A stretch of 64,000 bases of DNA. Origin: JACOMY01 sp046233115. Its GTDB lineage: Bacteria > Pseudomonadota > Alphaproteobacteria > Kiloniellales > JACOMY01. Shown here in pieces: positions 9,953-21,497 of the stretch. Location: NCBI GenBank assembly GCA_046233115.1, contig JBJXHM010000006.1, forward strand, positions 248,001 through 312,000. Direction: 5' to 3'. Both the position numbers and the translations under genes were made by a program. Each line of letters starts with the position of its first letter. The first letter of the stretch is position 1. The notes under the pieces are model-generated. The model was not told where the DNA came from, did no database searches, and saw only the letters and a list, made by a program, of their open reading frames with translations.

Positions 9953-10876
9953 ATGACCCACGACCTGCCCACCTCCGTCGACGCCACCCTCTCCCTCCTG
10001 TCCGAACAGCGTTATCTGGCCGACCGTCCCCTCGCCACGGTGCTCTATCTGGCGCTGAGGCAAGGCAGGCCGCTGTTCCTGGAAGGCGAGGCCGGGGTGG
10101 GGAAGACCGAGATCGCGCGCGTGCTCTCGGCTGCGCTTGGCCGCCGTTTGATCCGCCTGCAGTGCTATGAGGGCCTGGACGTGGCCAGCGCCGTCTACGA
10201 GTGGAACTATCCGCGCCAGATGCTGGAGATCCGCCTGGCCGAGGCCAGCGGCACCGGCGACCGCGAGCGCATCGCCAGCGACATCTTCGACCGCCGCTTC
10301 CTGATCGAGCGGCCGCTGATGCAGGCGCTCTCGCCGCAGGAGGGCGGCCCGCCGGTGCTGCTGATCGACGAGCTGGATCGCACCGACGAGCCCTTCGAGG
10401 CCTTCCTGCTGGAGCTCCTGAGCGACTACCAGGTGAGCGTGCCGGAACTCGGCACCATCAAGGCCCCTGCCCCGCCGCTCACCATCATCACCTCCAACCG
10501 CACCCGTGAGATCCACGACGCGCTGAAGCGGCGCTGCTTCTACCACTGGGTCGGCTATCCCGATGCCCGGCGCGAGCGCGAGATCCTGGCGGCCAAGGCC
10601 CCGCACGTCGGCGCCCGGCTCTCGGCCGAGGTGGTGGCCTTCGTGCAGCGCCTGCGCGAGGAGGAGCTCTACAAGCTGCCGGGCATCGCCGAGACCCTGG
10701 ACTGGGCCGACGCGCTGACCCAGCTCGACAAGGTCACCCTGGACGAGGAGGCGGTCGATTCCACCCTCGGCGTGCTGTTGAAGTACCAGGACGACATCGC
10801 CAGGATCGAGGGCAGCGAGGCCGCGCGCCTGCTGAACGAGGTGAAGCGCGAGATGGCCGATATCCGGCACGCCTAG
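9953..10876 (+). CDS. coxD: MoxR-family AAA+ ATPase (CoxD)
   Basis: AAA+ chaperone-like ATPase of the MoxR family, 307 residues. Walker A is GEAGVGKT (residues 45-52), Walker B is LLIDELD, and sensor 1 follows in IITSNRTRE. In cox clusters CoxD with the VWA protein CoxE matures the molybdenum/copper or molybdenum site of the hydroxylase. It sits 15 bases before coxE here, so both are co-transcribed. Its distance from coxSLM (6 kb) is unusual. Confidence 0.9.
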   Translation: MTHDLPTSVDATLSLLSEQRYLADRPLATVLYLALRQGRPLFLEGEAGVGKTEIARVLSAALGRRLIRLQCYEGLDVASAVYEWNYPRQMLEIRLAEASGTGDRERIASDIFDRRFLIERPLMQALSPQEGGPPVLLIDELDRTDEPFEAFLLELLSDYQVSVPELGTIKAPAPPLTIITSNRTREIHDALKRRCFYHWVGYPDARREREILAAKAPHVGARLSAEVVAFVQRLREEELYKLPGIAETLDWADALTQLDKVTLDEEAVDSTLGVLLKYQDDIARIEGSEAARLLNEVKREMADIRHA

Positions 10877-10891
10877 GCAGGGCGAATTCCG

Positions 10892-12133
10892 ATGGACGGG
10901 CCACTCCCCGGCGAGGGCGGCGGCGGGATCGCCGGCAACATCATCTCCTTCGCACGCACCCTGCGCGCCGCCGGCATGCCGGTCGGGCCGGGCGCCATCC
11001 TGGATGCCCTGAAGGCGGTGGAGACGGTTGGCCTGGACCGGCGCGACGACTTCTACTGGGCGCTGAATGCGGTCTTCGTGAAGCGGCGCGACCAGCAGGA
11101 GATCTTCGACCAGGCCTTCCACGTCTTCTGGCGCAACCCGCAGTTCCTCGACCGCATGCGCTCGCTCTTCCTGCCGACGGTGACGCCGGAGCTGACCAGC
11201 GACGAGGAGCAGAAGGAGCTGTCGCGCCGCCTGGCCGAGGCACTGGCCGGCGAGCGGCCCGGCATGCAGCAGGAAGAGGACGAGGACGACGAGATCGAGA
11301 TCCAGGCCGCGATGACCTGGTCGGACAAGGAGGTCCTGGCCCAGAAGGACTTCGAGGGCATGAGCGCGGCCGAGCTGGAGGACGCCAAGCGCGCCATCGC
11401 CCGCCTCACCCTGCCGCTGCAGCGGGTGAAGACTCGGCGCTGGCAGGCCGACCGCCGCGGCCGCGGCATCGACGCCCGCCGCTCGCTGCGCGCGGCGCTG
11501 CGCCAGGGCGGCGACGCGCTGCCGCTGGTGCGGCGCAAGCGGCGGGAGCGCACCCCGCCGCTGGTGGTGCTGACCGACATCTCGGGCTCGATGGGTCAGT
11601 ACTCGCGCATGCTGCTGCACTTCCTGCACGCGCTGACCAACGACCGCGACCGTGTCCATGTCTTCCTCTTCGGTACCAGGCTCACCAACATCACCCGCCA
11701 GCTCCGCTTCCGCGATCCCGACGAGGCCCTGAACAAGGTCTCCGAAGCGGTCCCGGACTGGGACGGCGGTACCCGGATCGGCGCCTGCCTGGCCGACTTC
11801 AACAAGCACTGGGCCCGGCGCGTGCTGGCCCAGGGCGCTGTGGTGCTGCTGATCACCGACGGGCTCGACCGCGCCGGTGCCGAGGGCCTGTCAGAGGAAG
11901 TGGAGCGCCTGCACAAGTCCTGCCGGCGGCTGATCTGGCTGAACCCGCTCTTGCGCTACGACGCCTATGCGCCAAAATCTCAGGGTGCCCGTGCGATCCT
12001 GCCGCAAGTGGACGAGTTCCGTTCGGTGCACAATCTGGCGAGTCTGTCCGATCTGGCGGCTGCGCTCAGCCGCACCTCGACCCAGCGCCGCTCAGCGCGG
12101 CTGGAGTGGAGCGAGGAAGGGCGCAGGACCTGA
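10892..12133 (+). CDS. coxE: VWA-domain protein (CoxE)
   Basis: CoxE-like von Willebrand factor A protein of 413 residues that works with the MoxR ATPase in metal-centre maturation. The VWA domain occupies the C-terminal half; the metal-ion-dependent adhesion site motif DISGS begins at D229. The region before it has an acidic patch rich in E and D (about residues 125-140). It follows coxD by 15 bases and precedes the xdhC-type genes, the usual cox order D-E-F. Confidence 0.9.
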   Translation: MDGPLPGEGGGGIAGNIISFARTLRAAGMPVGPGAILDALKAVETVGLDRRDDFYWALNAVFVKRRDQQEIFDQAFHVFWRNPQFLDRMRSLFLPTVTPELTSDEEQKELSRRLAEALAGERPGMQQEEDEDDEIEIQAAMTWSDKEVLAQKDFEGMSAAELEDAKRAIARLTLPLQRVKTRRWQADRRGRGIDARRSLRAALRQGGDALPLVRRKRRERTPPLVVLTDISGSMGQYSRMLLHFLHALTNDRDRVHVFLFGTRLTNITRQLRFRDPDEALNKVSEAVPDWDGGTRIGACLADFNKHWARRVLAQGAVVLLITDGLDRAGAEGLSEEVERLHKSCRRLIWLNPLLRYDAYAPKSQGARAILPQVDEFRSVHNLASLSDLAAALSRTSTQRRSARLEWSEEGRRT

Positions 12134-12158
12134 AGCAGACCCCGAGGGAGAGAGCGAA

Positions 12159-12494
12159 ATGACCGAGACTGCGAAAACCGAGGGTGAGGACCTGCTGGCC
12201 AAGGCGGGCGAGTGGCGCGACAACGGACGCAAGGTGGCGCTGGCAACGGTGGTAGCCACCTGGGGCTCCTCGCCGCGCCCGGTCGGGAGCCAACTGGTGA
12301 TGGACGATGCCGGCAACCTGGCCGGCTCCGTCTCCGGCGGCTGCATCGAGGGCGCCGTGGTGATGGAAGCGCGCGAGGTCATGGACGGCGCGCCGCCGAA
12401 GCTGCTGACCTACGGCGTCACCGACGAGGAGGCCTGGACCGTCGGCCTGGCCTGCGGCGGCGAGGTCAAGGTCTTCGTCGAGGCGGTGGAGTAG
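12159..12494 (+). CDS. XdhC N-terminal-domain protein
   Basis: 111-residue protein equal to the N-terminal domain of XdhC/CoxI proteins, which bind molybdenum cofactor and help its sulfuration and insertion. It carries the SGGCIEGAV motif with the conserved cysteine and an ACGGEV segment near the end. The start is the ATG at 12159, giving MTETAKT; upstream GGGAGAGAG is a good ribosome binding site, while longer in-frame extensions run into coxE. The usual C-terminal Rossmann domain is a separate gene starting five bases later. Confidence 0.85.
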   Translation: MTETAKTEGEDLLAKAGEWRDNGRKVALATVVATWGSSPRPVGSQLVMDDAGNLAGSVSGGCIEGAVVMEAREVMDGAPPKLLTYGVTDEEAWTVGLACGGEVKVFVEAVE

Positions 12495-12498
12495 AACC

Positions 12499-13212
12499 AT
12501 GCAGCGCGAAGTCTACGACACCCTGACCGCGGCCAAGGCCGAGAAGCGGCCGGTGGCCCTGGTCACCGAGCTCTCCAGCGGCGCGCAAGCCCTGCTGGAC
12601 CAGGACGGACACAGCCTGGCCGGCGACCTCGACACGCCGGGTGCGCTGGTGCCGGCGCTGGAGGCGGCGCTCGCCGCCGACCGCAGCGGCATCGACGATA
12701 ACACCGGGCTCTTCATCCAGGTTTTCAACCCGCCACTGCGCCTGATCATCATCGGCGCGGTGCACATCGCCCAGGCGCTGATCCCCATGGCCCGCGTACT
12801 GGGCTACGAGGTCATCGTGGTCGATCCGCGCAAGGCCTGGGCCAACGCCACCCGCTTCCCCGACGTCACCATCACTTACGACTGGCCGGACGAGGCCATG
12901 GACGCGCTGAAGCCCGACCACCGCACCGCGGTGGTGGCGCTGACCCACGACCCCAAGCTGGACGATCCGGCCCTCGTGCGTGCGCTGGCCAGCAACGCCT
13001 TCTACATCGGCGCGCTCGGCTCCACCCGCACTCACGGCAAGCGCCAGATCCGCCTGCAGGAGCAGGACATCGACCCGCAGAGCTTCGCTCGCATCGACGG
13101 CCCCATCGGGCTCGCCATCGGCGCCCGCTCACCGGCCGAGATCGCGCTCTCCATCCTCGCCAAGATGACCCAGGTCCGCCAGGGTGCGCCCGCCCTGGTG
13201 AAAGCGGCCTAG
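12499..13212 (+). CDS. XdhC Rossmann-domain protein
   Basis: 237-residue protein matching the C-terminal Rossmann-like domain of XdhC (XdhC_C). A central segment LIIIGAVHIAQAL resembles the family nucleotide-binding loop, and near the C-terminus GLAIGARSPAEIALSI is the conserved family block. Most XdhC proteins carry both domains in one chain; in cox clusters the split arrangement is common. Expected to protect and hand over the molybdenum cofactor to the CoxL subunit. Confidence 0.85.
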   Translation: MQREVYDTLTAAKAEKRPVALVTELSSGAQALLDQDGHSLAGDLDTPGALVPALEAALAADRSGIDDNTGLFIQVFNPPLRLIIIGAVHIAQALIPMARVLGYEVIVVDPRKAWANATRFPDVTITYDWPDEAMDALKPDHRTAVVALTHDPKLDDPALVRALASNAFYIGALGSTRTHGKRQIRLQEQDIDPQSFARIDGPIGLAIGARSPAEIALSILAKMTQVRQGAPALVKAA

Positions 13213-13220
13213 CCGGTCCC

Positions 13221-14867
<1,647 letters not shown>

Positions 14868-15002
14868 CGCGCGGTTTCTCCACCTTGGCGCACGGTATTG
14901 AATAACTCTCCAAGCTTATAGGGATCCTACGGCCTGGCCCGAGGACCTCTCGACAAAGACAGAAAAGCACCGCATCAAGCACGACGCTCGACGCCGCCCC
15001 TC

Positions 15003-18000
15003 TCAGTAGTTCCATTCCCAGCGCAGCATGGCGCCGTTGTCGGCCTCGCTGTCGGCTCCGGCACGGCCCTCGAACTTGAGGCCGGAGAAGAGGTCGACCT
15101 CGACCGTGGCCTGGGTGCTGCCCGGCGTGGTGCCCTGGCGTACGCCGACGAAGACGCCCTCCGAGATGTACTCGCCGGCGGTGATGACCGCGGCATCGTC
15201 GCCCTCGCCGCCCTCGACCCGCAGCACGTCGACGCCGACAGTCTGTCGGATGAAGTCGATCGAGGTCTTGCTGCTGCCGGTGACGCCCGACATGATCGCC
15301 GCGGCCTCGGCGAGCTGGATCGCTTCGACCGGCGAGATCTGGCCGGTGCCACGGCCGAAGAGCACGTTCGAGAGAATCTCGTCCTGCGGCATGTCGGGAT
15401 CGGAGCTGATGGTGACCTTGGGCTTGGAAGCGGTACCGCCGATTTTGATCGTGGCCGTGATGTCATCGCCCTTGTTCACGGCACGGATGTCCAAGGCCGG
15501 ATCGATATTGGCGGACCCGTTGAAGTCGACGCTGCTGTCGGTGGCAAGGTCGAACTGCTTGCCGAAGAGGGAAACGAAACCCCGGCGCGGCGAGAGCTTG
15601 CCGGTGATGAAGGGCTTGTTCGCGGTGCCGCGCACCCGGAGATTGCCGCCCCACTCACAGTCCAGCCCGAGGCCGGAAACGAAGACCCGGCGTGGCAGAT
15701 CGACCTCGATATCGAGGTTGATCGGGATCGCCGGCTCCTTGTCCTTGTCGTCCTCTTCCTTCCGCGGATTCAGCACCTTGCCGTCGCGCACCAGCTCCAC
15801 GTCGAGACCGGAGACGCTGGGCGGCAAGTCCGGCGTGACCGAGGCGCGGATCTCGTCGTTGGTGATCTTGCCCTTCACGTCGATCGAGCGCGAGAGGTCA
15901 CCGTCCACCGACATGTCGATGTCCAGCCGGGCGTAGATGTCGTCGCGCCGCGCCACGGCGAAGTCGGTCATCTTCAGGTCGAAGCGCAGGGTGGGCGCCG
16001 GATCGGCCGCCAGGTCGATGGCGCCGGTCAGCGATAGCCGCCCGTCCTGACCGTCGTTGCCGCTGGCCTGCTGGATCTCCAGGCGCTGCTGGTTGCCGAC
16101 CAGGACGACGGTCAGGTCCTGGACGATGGTCGCCATCATCAGGTTCTCGTAGCGGCCGCCCTTGATGCTGACCTCACCGCTGGCCCGCGGTTCGTCCAGG
16201 GTCCCGGCGACGCTCAGGTCGATGGTGCCCTGGCCGGTCAGGCGCTGGTCCGGGATCGGCAGCAGGTCGAACAGGGGACCGAGCTCGCCGACCCAGTCGA
16301 TATCCGCGCTGAAGGGGGCCTGCTTGTCCAGGTTGGCACCGAGCTGCGCTAGGGAGACGGTCAGCGGCACCTGCGCCTTCAGCAAGACCGGCTTGCCGAA
16401 GCTGCCGTCCAGGCTGCCGTCCACGGCCATGCCCTTGCCACTCAGAGCCCCGTTCACCTTGAGGTCGATCGGCGGATTGACCGGCAGGCCGTCCTCCAGC
16501 ACCGCGAGCTGGTTGCCCTGGATCGAAATCCGGCCCTGGGCCGTGCGGTTGCCGGTCAGCGAGACCTGGGCGGCGATGGTGCCGACCGGGGTCTCCTCGC
16601 CCAGCAGCGGCTTGAGCTGCTCCAGGTCGAGTGGGCTCAAGGTCAGATCGATCTTCTTGTTGCTGCCAGCGAGATTGGCGTCGAGCGCCAGTTCGGCGCC
16701 GGCGACCGACAGCCCCAGCTTGGCGCTCTCCGGGCCGCCGGGGCCGATGGCGACCTCGGTCTGGTGGGTCTGCTCGAAGCCGAAGCCCATCGCCTCGCCG
16801 TCCAGCCGCGACAGTGCGATGGTAATCCGCGAGCCCCGCTGCCCGACCCGTCCGGCCAGCGCCAGGCGCGCCGGCTGCTCCTGCAGCTGCGCGTTGCTCT
16901 CGACCGTGATGTCCAGCGCCTCCGGCGTGCCGGAGAAGGTGGCCGCCAGGCTCTGCACCTGCGCCGCCGGATCGACCGCAATGTCGCTGCCGTCGAGGCG
17001 CCCCTGCAGGCGCAGCGCGCCGGTGGCATCGCGCGCGCGCGCCTGCAGCCGGATGCCGCCGTGCTGGATGTCGGCCAGGCGACCGGGCGAGAGGTTGAGG
17101 GCGACGGCCGCATCCTGCTGCCCGTCGCGGGCGGTCAGATCGACGGTCAGATTGCCCCGCCCCTGCAGCGGCACGCCCAGGTTCGCCAGCAGCTTGCCGC
17201 CGGCGAGGTCGCCCTTGAGCTTGCCGCTGACCGGCATACCGGCGGTCGGCACGATGACCTCGCCGCTGATCTTGACCTCTTTGCCCAGCGCCACGGCCAC
17301 GGGCGCGATACGGAAGGCATCGCTGCCGCTTGGCTCGACCTTGGCCGAGACGCTGATCGGGCCATAGCTGCTCTCGGGGGCTGCGATCGCGACCTCGCCG
17401 GAGATCTCGGGCAGGGTGCCGGCCAACGAGATGTCCCCGGTGAGCGTACCGATCTTCTCGCCGGAGGCCTCGATATCGCGCCCGTCCAGGGTCGCGGTGA
17501 CGGCGAGCGCTCCGGCGGCGGACTGCGAGAAGTGGCCGCCGGCCTCGAAGGAGCCGCTGGCCGGTGCCCCGGAGAGACCGGAGAGCGCGGTCAGGTCATG
17601 CAGCGCGACCTTCCAGTCCAGCGCCATCTCGGCGTCGCCGACCGCGCCGTCCAGGTCGACCAGCAGGGTCTGACCCAGCAGGCTCACCTGCTGCAGGGTG
17701 ATGCTGCCGTCGGGCGCATAGGTGACGCCGCCGGTGAGCGAGAGGCCGTCGCCCAGAGCCTCGCCGATCCCGTCGGGCAGGCCGCCGGTGCCGACCAGAG
17801 TCAGGTCCACACTGGCGGCAATCGGCTGCTCCATGCCGTTCAGCTTGAGCCCGCTGTCCAGCGTCAGCGACAGCGGCAGGCCGGCCAGCATGGGATCATA
17901 CTGGCCGAGGTCGGGCAGCACCGCGTCCAGGTAGAGGGCGGGCTCGCCGGCGAGCGCCGGCAGCGCCAGGTCGCCGTTCAGGGTGAGCGCGAGGCCGGTG

Positions 18001-19463
18001 CCGCGCAGGCTGAAGCTGCTGAGGTCGGCGCTGCCAGCCTCGGGATCGACCAGGGCCCGCGCGTTCACCCGGAGGCTGCCGTAGGGCAAGGGCGGCACGT
18101 CGGGCAGCAGCACCTTGGGGTCCTTTATCCTGAGGTCGAGGCTGGACTGCAGGCGCCCCTCCTCCGGCTTGCCTTCCAGGTAGAGGTCGAGGCCGGCGAC
18201 CTCGGCCTCCTGCGTCTTTACGCCGTCGACCGCCAGGGCCAGCTTCAGCTCGGGCAGCCCGAGCGGTCCCTCGGCCTCGGCCCGCAGCGTCAGCGCGCCC
18301 AGCGCCACCTCCGGCACCATCTCGCGCAGCGGCGAGTCGGCGGCCAGCGCGAGGTCGAGATTCGCCTTCACCTCCTCGCTCTCGGGCGCGAGGCTGCCGG
18401 TGAGGCCGAGCTGCAGAACCTTGGCCTTCAGTTCGAAGCGCTCGACCGTCACCAGTTCGTCGGTCATCACCGCCGCGACGTCGAGCTCCGCCCCACCGGC
18501 GAGCCAGGGGCGTGCCTCCTCGGGCAGGAGTTCCGGCGGCAGGCTGCCACTGGGGTCGACCCGGCCCTTGAGGGAGAAGCGCCGGTCCGGCTCGCCCGCA
18601 AGCGCGATCTCGCCGGTCACCGCCTCCTTGCCGTCCAGCAGCAGGCCGAGCTGCCCCTCCCAGGCGCTGAGCGGCCCCTCGCCCTTCAAAGAGAGGTCGA
18701 TCGCCGGCAGGGTCGGCAGGTCCGCCAGGCGCGAGACCATGCCGCCCTTGGGCTCCTTCACCTCCAGCGACAGGGTCAGCACCTGGCTTGAGGGCGCCCA
18801 GGCAAGATCGGCATCGACGTTGAGTTCGGTCTGCTGCTGGCCTGCGACCAGCAGCGAGAGCGTGGTCGCCCCGACCCTGGGCCAGAGCGCCTCTGCGGAG
18901 ACGCCGAAGTCGGCCGCCACCCCCATCAGCGGCTCGCCCAGCGAGACCTCCTTGACCCGCAGTTCCTTGACCGCGATATCGACCGGCAGGCTGGGCAGTT
19001 CCGGGATCAGGCCCTCCTCATCCGGCGTTTCCGGCTCGGGCGGCGCGTTGGGGTCGGGCAGCGGCGCGCGCGGCATGTCGACCTTGCCGACCTCCAGCAG
19101 GTTCACTGCAGCCTCGCTGGAGAAGAGGGCGAAAGGGCTCCAGTCCAGGGTGATATCGGTCAGGGTCAGCCAGGTGCCGTCGGCGTCGCTCATGGCCACC
19201 CGGCCGAAGGTCAGCCGGCTCCAGAGGCTGCCGCCCATATCGGCCAGCTCGATTCCGCCTTCCTCGCCCGACAGGAAGCCGTTGATCTGGTTCACCGCGA
19301 AGCGCTGGCCGGGGCCGGTCTCGAGCGCGATCAGGACGATGAGCGGCGGCAGCAGGATCAGCAGCAACAGCGCCACCAGCACCCGCCGGACCCAGCGCCA
19401 CACGCGCCGGCGCGGCCTAGAAGGCTTGTCCGATGGAGATGTAGAACTGGAGGGCACGGTCAC
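15003..19463 (-). CDS. tamB: TamB, inner-membrane AsmA-like transport protein
   Basis: 1486-residue TamB/DUF490 protein. The N-terminus is basic (RPRRRVWRWVRR) followed by one membrane helix (about residues 24-45), then a very long beta-rich repeat region and the conserved C-terminal DUF490 domain (NIDPALDIRA, IKIGGTASKP, SSDPDMPQDEILS). TamB bridges the periplasm and, with TamA, supports outer-membrane assembly and phospholipid transport. The start is GTG at 19463; no ATG occurs in the first ~170 residues. It overlaps the end of tamA by 47 bases, so coupling is likely. Confidence 0.92.
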   Translation of the reverse strand: MTVPSSSTSPSDKPSRPRRRVWRWVRRVLVALLLLILLPPLIVLIALETGPGQRFAVNQINGFLSGEEGGIELADMGGSLWSRLTFGRVAMSDADGTWLTLTDITLDWSPFALFSSEAAVNLLEVGKVDMPRAPLPDPNAPPEPETPDEEGLIPELPSLPVDIAVKELRVKEVSLGEPLMGVAADFGVSAEALWPRVGATTLSLLVAGQQQTELNVDADLAWAPSSQVLTLSLEVKEPKGGMVSRLADLPTLPAIDLSLKGEGPLSAWEGQLGLLLDGKEAVTGEIALAGEPDRRFSLKGRVDPSGSLPPELLPEEARPWLAGGAELDVAAVMTDELVTVERFELKAKVLQLGLTGSLAPESEEVKANLDLALAADSPLREMVPEVALGALTLRAEAEGPLGLPELKLALAVDGVKTQEAEVAGLDLYLEGKPEEGRLQSSLDLRIKDPKVLLPDVPPLPYGSLRVNARALVDPEAGSADLSSFSLRGTGLALTLNGDLALPALAGEPALYLDAVLPDLGQYDPMLAGLPLSLTLDSGLKLNGMEQPIAASVDLTLVGTGGLPDGIGEALGDGLSLTGGVTYAPDGSITLQQVSLLGQTLLVDLDGAVGDAEMALDWKVALHDLTALSGLSGAPASGSFEAGGHFSQSAAGALAVTATLDGRDIEASGEKIGTLTGDISLAGTLPEISGEVAIAAPESSYGPISVSAKVEPSGSDAFRIAPVAVALGKEVKISGEVIVPTAGMPVSGKLKGDLAGGKLLANLGVPLQGRGNLTVDLTARDGQQDAAVALNLSPGRLADIQHGGIRLQARARDATGALRLQGRLDGSDIAVDPAAQVQSLAATFSGTPEALDITVESNAQLQEQPARLALAGRVGQRGSRITIALSRLDGEAMGFGFEQTHQTEVAIGPGGPESAKLGLSVAGAELALDANLAGSNKKIDLTLSPLDLEQLKPLLGEETPVGTIAAQVSLTGNRTAQGRISIQGNQLAVLEDGLPVNPPIDLKVNGALSGKGMAVDGSLDGSFGKPVLLKAQVPLTVSLAQLGANLDKQAPFSADIDWVGELGPLFDLLPIPDQRLTGQGTIDLSVAGTLDEPRASGEVSIKGGRYENLMMATIVQDLTVVLVGNQQRLEIQQASGNDGQDGRLSLTGAIDLAADPAPTLRFDLKMTDFAVARRDDIYARLDIDMSVDGDLSRSIDVKGKITNDEIRASVTPDLPPSVSGLDVELVRDGKVLNPRKEEDDKDKEPAIPINLDIEVDLPRRVFVSGLGLDCEWGGNLRVRGTANKPFITGKLSPRRGFVSLFGKQFDLATDSSVDFNGSANIDPALDIRAVNKGDDITATIKIGGTASKPKVTISSDPDMPQDEILSNVLFGRGTGQISPVEAIQLAEAAAIMSGVTGSSKTSIDFIRQTVGVDVLRVEGGEGDDAAVITAGEYISEGVFVGVRQGTTPGSTQATVEVDLFSGLKFEGRAGADSEADNGAMLRWEWNY

Positions 19464-21411
19464 GTTTCCGCTTGTTGATCGGGGCGGCCAGGTCGAGGCG
19501 GATCGGGCCTACCGGGCTGTAGTAGCGAAAGCCCAGGCCGCCGGCGTACTGGATCGGCTCGTCGAAGTCCGGGTAGGTCGAGGAGTAGACCTGGCCAGCG
19601 TCGAAGAAGGGCACCAGGCCGTAGTCGTCCCAGAAGCGCCAGCGCGCCTCTATGCCGAACTCGATGAGCGAGCGGCCGCCGGTCGGGTCGTTGGTGTCGT
19701 TGAGCGGCCCCAGGCTATCCACCTCATAGCCGCGGACCGATCCACCGCCACCGGCATAGAGCCGTTCGCCCGAGGGGATGTTGCCGAGCTTGGTGCCGGC
19801 CAGGGTCGCCACCTTGGCCCGTCCGGCCAGCACGATGTTCGGCTCCTCCAGCACCTTCATGTAGTGGGTGCCACTCAGTGCCACCTGGGCGTAGGCGGCG
19901 GTCTCGTTGAGGGTGACCAGCGTCGGATCCACCAGCAGCACGCCGAGGAAGCCCTCGGTCGCGTCCAGGCGGTCGTCACGATTGTCGAAGGTGACCCGCA
20001 TCGGCACGTCGTAGAGGACATAGCTCTCCCTGCCCTCGTTGTCGTCGATCAGGTTGTTCTCCAGCAGGTACTTGAAGCCGCCGCCACCATAGACCGTCCA
20101 GTGCGGGGTGAGCTTCCGCTCCACGCCCAGCGAACTCTCGATCGAGAACTGGCGGTAGGAGATCTGGTCCTCGTTCACGATGCCGAAACGCCACTGCAGC
20201 GACTGGTCGTTCTGGAACCAGTTGGGCTTGTTGAAGAAGATGCGGCCGGCCTGCTCGTCCGGCTGGGCATTGGCACTGAAACGCAGGGTCTCGCCGCGGC
20301 CCAGGATGTTACGATGCTCCCACGAGGCCTCGCCGATGAAGCCGAAGGGAGTGTTGCTGAAGTCGGTGGCGAAACCGACCCCCAGCGAGATGGTCCGCGG
20401 CGGGCGCTCCTTCAGGGTCATGGTCACCGGCTCTTCGTCGCCGTCGACGAGGTCCTCCTCGTTGCGGGTGATCAGCACCTGCCCGAAGAGGTTGGTGGCC
20501 ACCGCCCGGCGCCGCACCCGCTCCAGCCTCCGGTTGGAGAAGGTCTGGCCCTCCGGCCACTGCAACACGCGGCGGATATATTCCTCGTCGGTGCGCTCCA
20601 GGCCATCGATGGCGAGCGGCCCGAAGGTCAGGTAGCGGCCGGGATCCAGGGTCAGATTCACCTGCATCTTGTTGTCGTCGAGGTCCACCGTCACGCGCCG
20701 CCTGACCACGGTCGCGTCGGGGTAGCCGTGATTGCCCAAATAGTCGAGCAGACTGCCTTCTGCGGCCAGGACATCCGCACTGACGGCCGGAGCGCCGATC
20801 TTGATGCCGAGTGCCTCCAAATCGGGTTGCTTCAGCTTTGAGATATCGGCGCCCTGGACAAAGGCAATGTTGAAGCTGCCGATCGTGGCGCGCGGACCGG
20901 GCGTCACCTTGATGGTCACCGGTACCGGATCGCCCTCGCCCACCTGGACCTCGATCTTGGCCTGGTAGTAACCCTGGGCGTTGGCGACCTTCATCAGACC
21001 GTCACGATCCTGACGGATTCGCTGGGTCAGGCCGGCCCGGGAAAAGGGGGGTCGGTCCTGCTCGCGTACCAGGACGGAGAAGTCCCTCAACTGGCTCTGC
21101 AGACTGGCGTTGTCGGCGACCTCGATCGTGGTGGTGTAGTCCACACCCTTGAAGGCCGGCGGCTGTGCGTCGCTCTCCGCCTCCTCGATCGCTTCCTTGG
21201 TCGATTCCTCATCGTCGGCGACCGACTGCCGGTCGGGCTGCGTCGCCCAGAAGGCCAGCCCCACCACCAGGACAAAGGCCAGGCCACGCCAGGCCCGGGG
21301 GGCTAGCGCGAAGGTAAGGTCCAGCAGCCCCGGGCCGTAGCGCGAAGGAGACGCCGGTCGATCGGGTCTGCGCCGCCGGAAGGTGGAGGAGCGAATCGGC
21401 CGCGACAACAT
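19417..21411 (-). CDS. tamA: TamA, Omp85-family outer-membrane protein
   Basis: Omp85/BamA-superfamily protein of 664 residues from the ATG at 21411 (a TTG at 21447 would add 12). The N-terminus is long and basic before a hydrophobic segment (AWRGLAFVLVVGLAF). POTRA-like domains occupy roughly residues 90-330, then a beta barrel with the family segments GGGGSVRGYE and GPIRLDLA, ending in a terminal phenylalanine (ISIGQAF) as expected for BAM-inserted barrels. It is directly upstream of tamB in the standard order. Confidence 0.9.
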   Translation of the reverse strand: MLSRPIRSSTFRRRRPDRPASPSRYGPGLLDLTFALAPRAWRGLAFVLVVGLAFWATQPDRQSVADDEESTKEAIEEAESDAQPPAFKGVDYTTTIEVADNASLQSQLRDFSVLVREQDRPPFSRAGLTQRIRQDRDGLMKVANAQGYYQAKIEVQVGEGDPVPVTIKVTPGPRATIGSFNIAFVQGADISKLKQPDLEALGIKIGAPAVSADVLAAEGSLLDYLGNHGYPDATVVRRRVTVDLDDNKMQVNLTLDPGRYLTFGPLAIDGLERTDEEYIRRVLQWPEGQTFSNRRLERVRRRAVATNLFGQVLITRNEEDLVDGDEEPVTMTLKERPPRTISLGVGFATDFSNTPFGFIGEASWEHRNILGRGETLRFSANAQPDEQAGRIFFNKPNWFQNDQSLQWRFGIVNEDQISYRQFSIESSLGVERKLTPHWTVYGGGGFKYLLENNLIDDNEGRESYVLYDVPMRVTFDNRDDRLDATEGFLGVLLVDPTLVTLNETAAYAQVALSGTHYMKVLEEPNIVLAGRAKVATLAGTKLGNIPSGERLYAGGGGSVRGYEVDSLGPLNDTNDPTGGRSLIEFGIEARWRFWDDYGLVPFFDAGQVYSSTYPDFDEPIQYAGGLGFRYYSPVGPIRLDLAAPINKRKRDRALQFYISIGQAF

Positions 21412-21497
21412 GAGAGAAGCGCTCGCACTTTGGCACCCGGAAGGCAAGCCCCTGATCGCAGAGCGGCGACCTCTTTTCGCGCCTTACAGGTACGCCC

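Noticed and set aside
18400..20841. 813-codon plus-strand frame opposite tamA/tamB
   Set aside because: Antisense to two conserved genes and without any recognisable domain.
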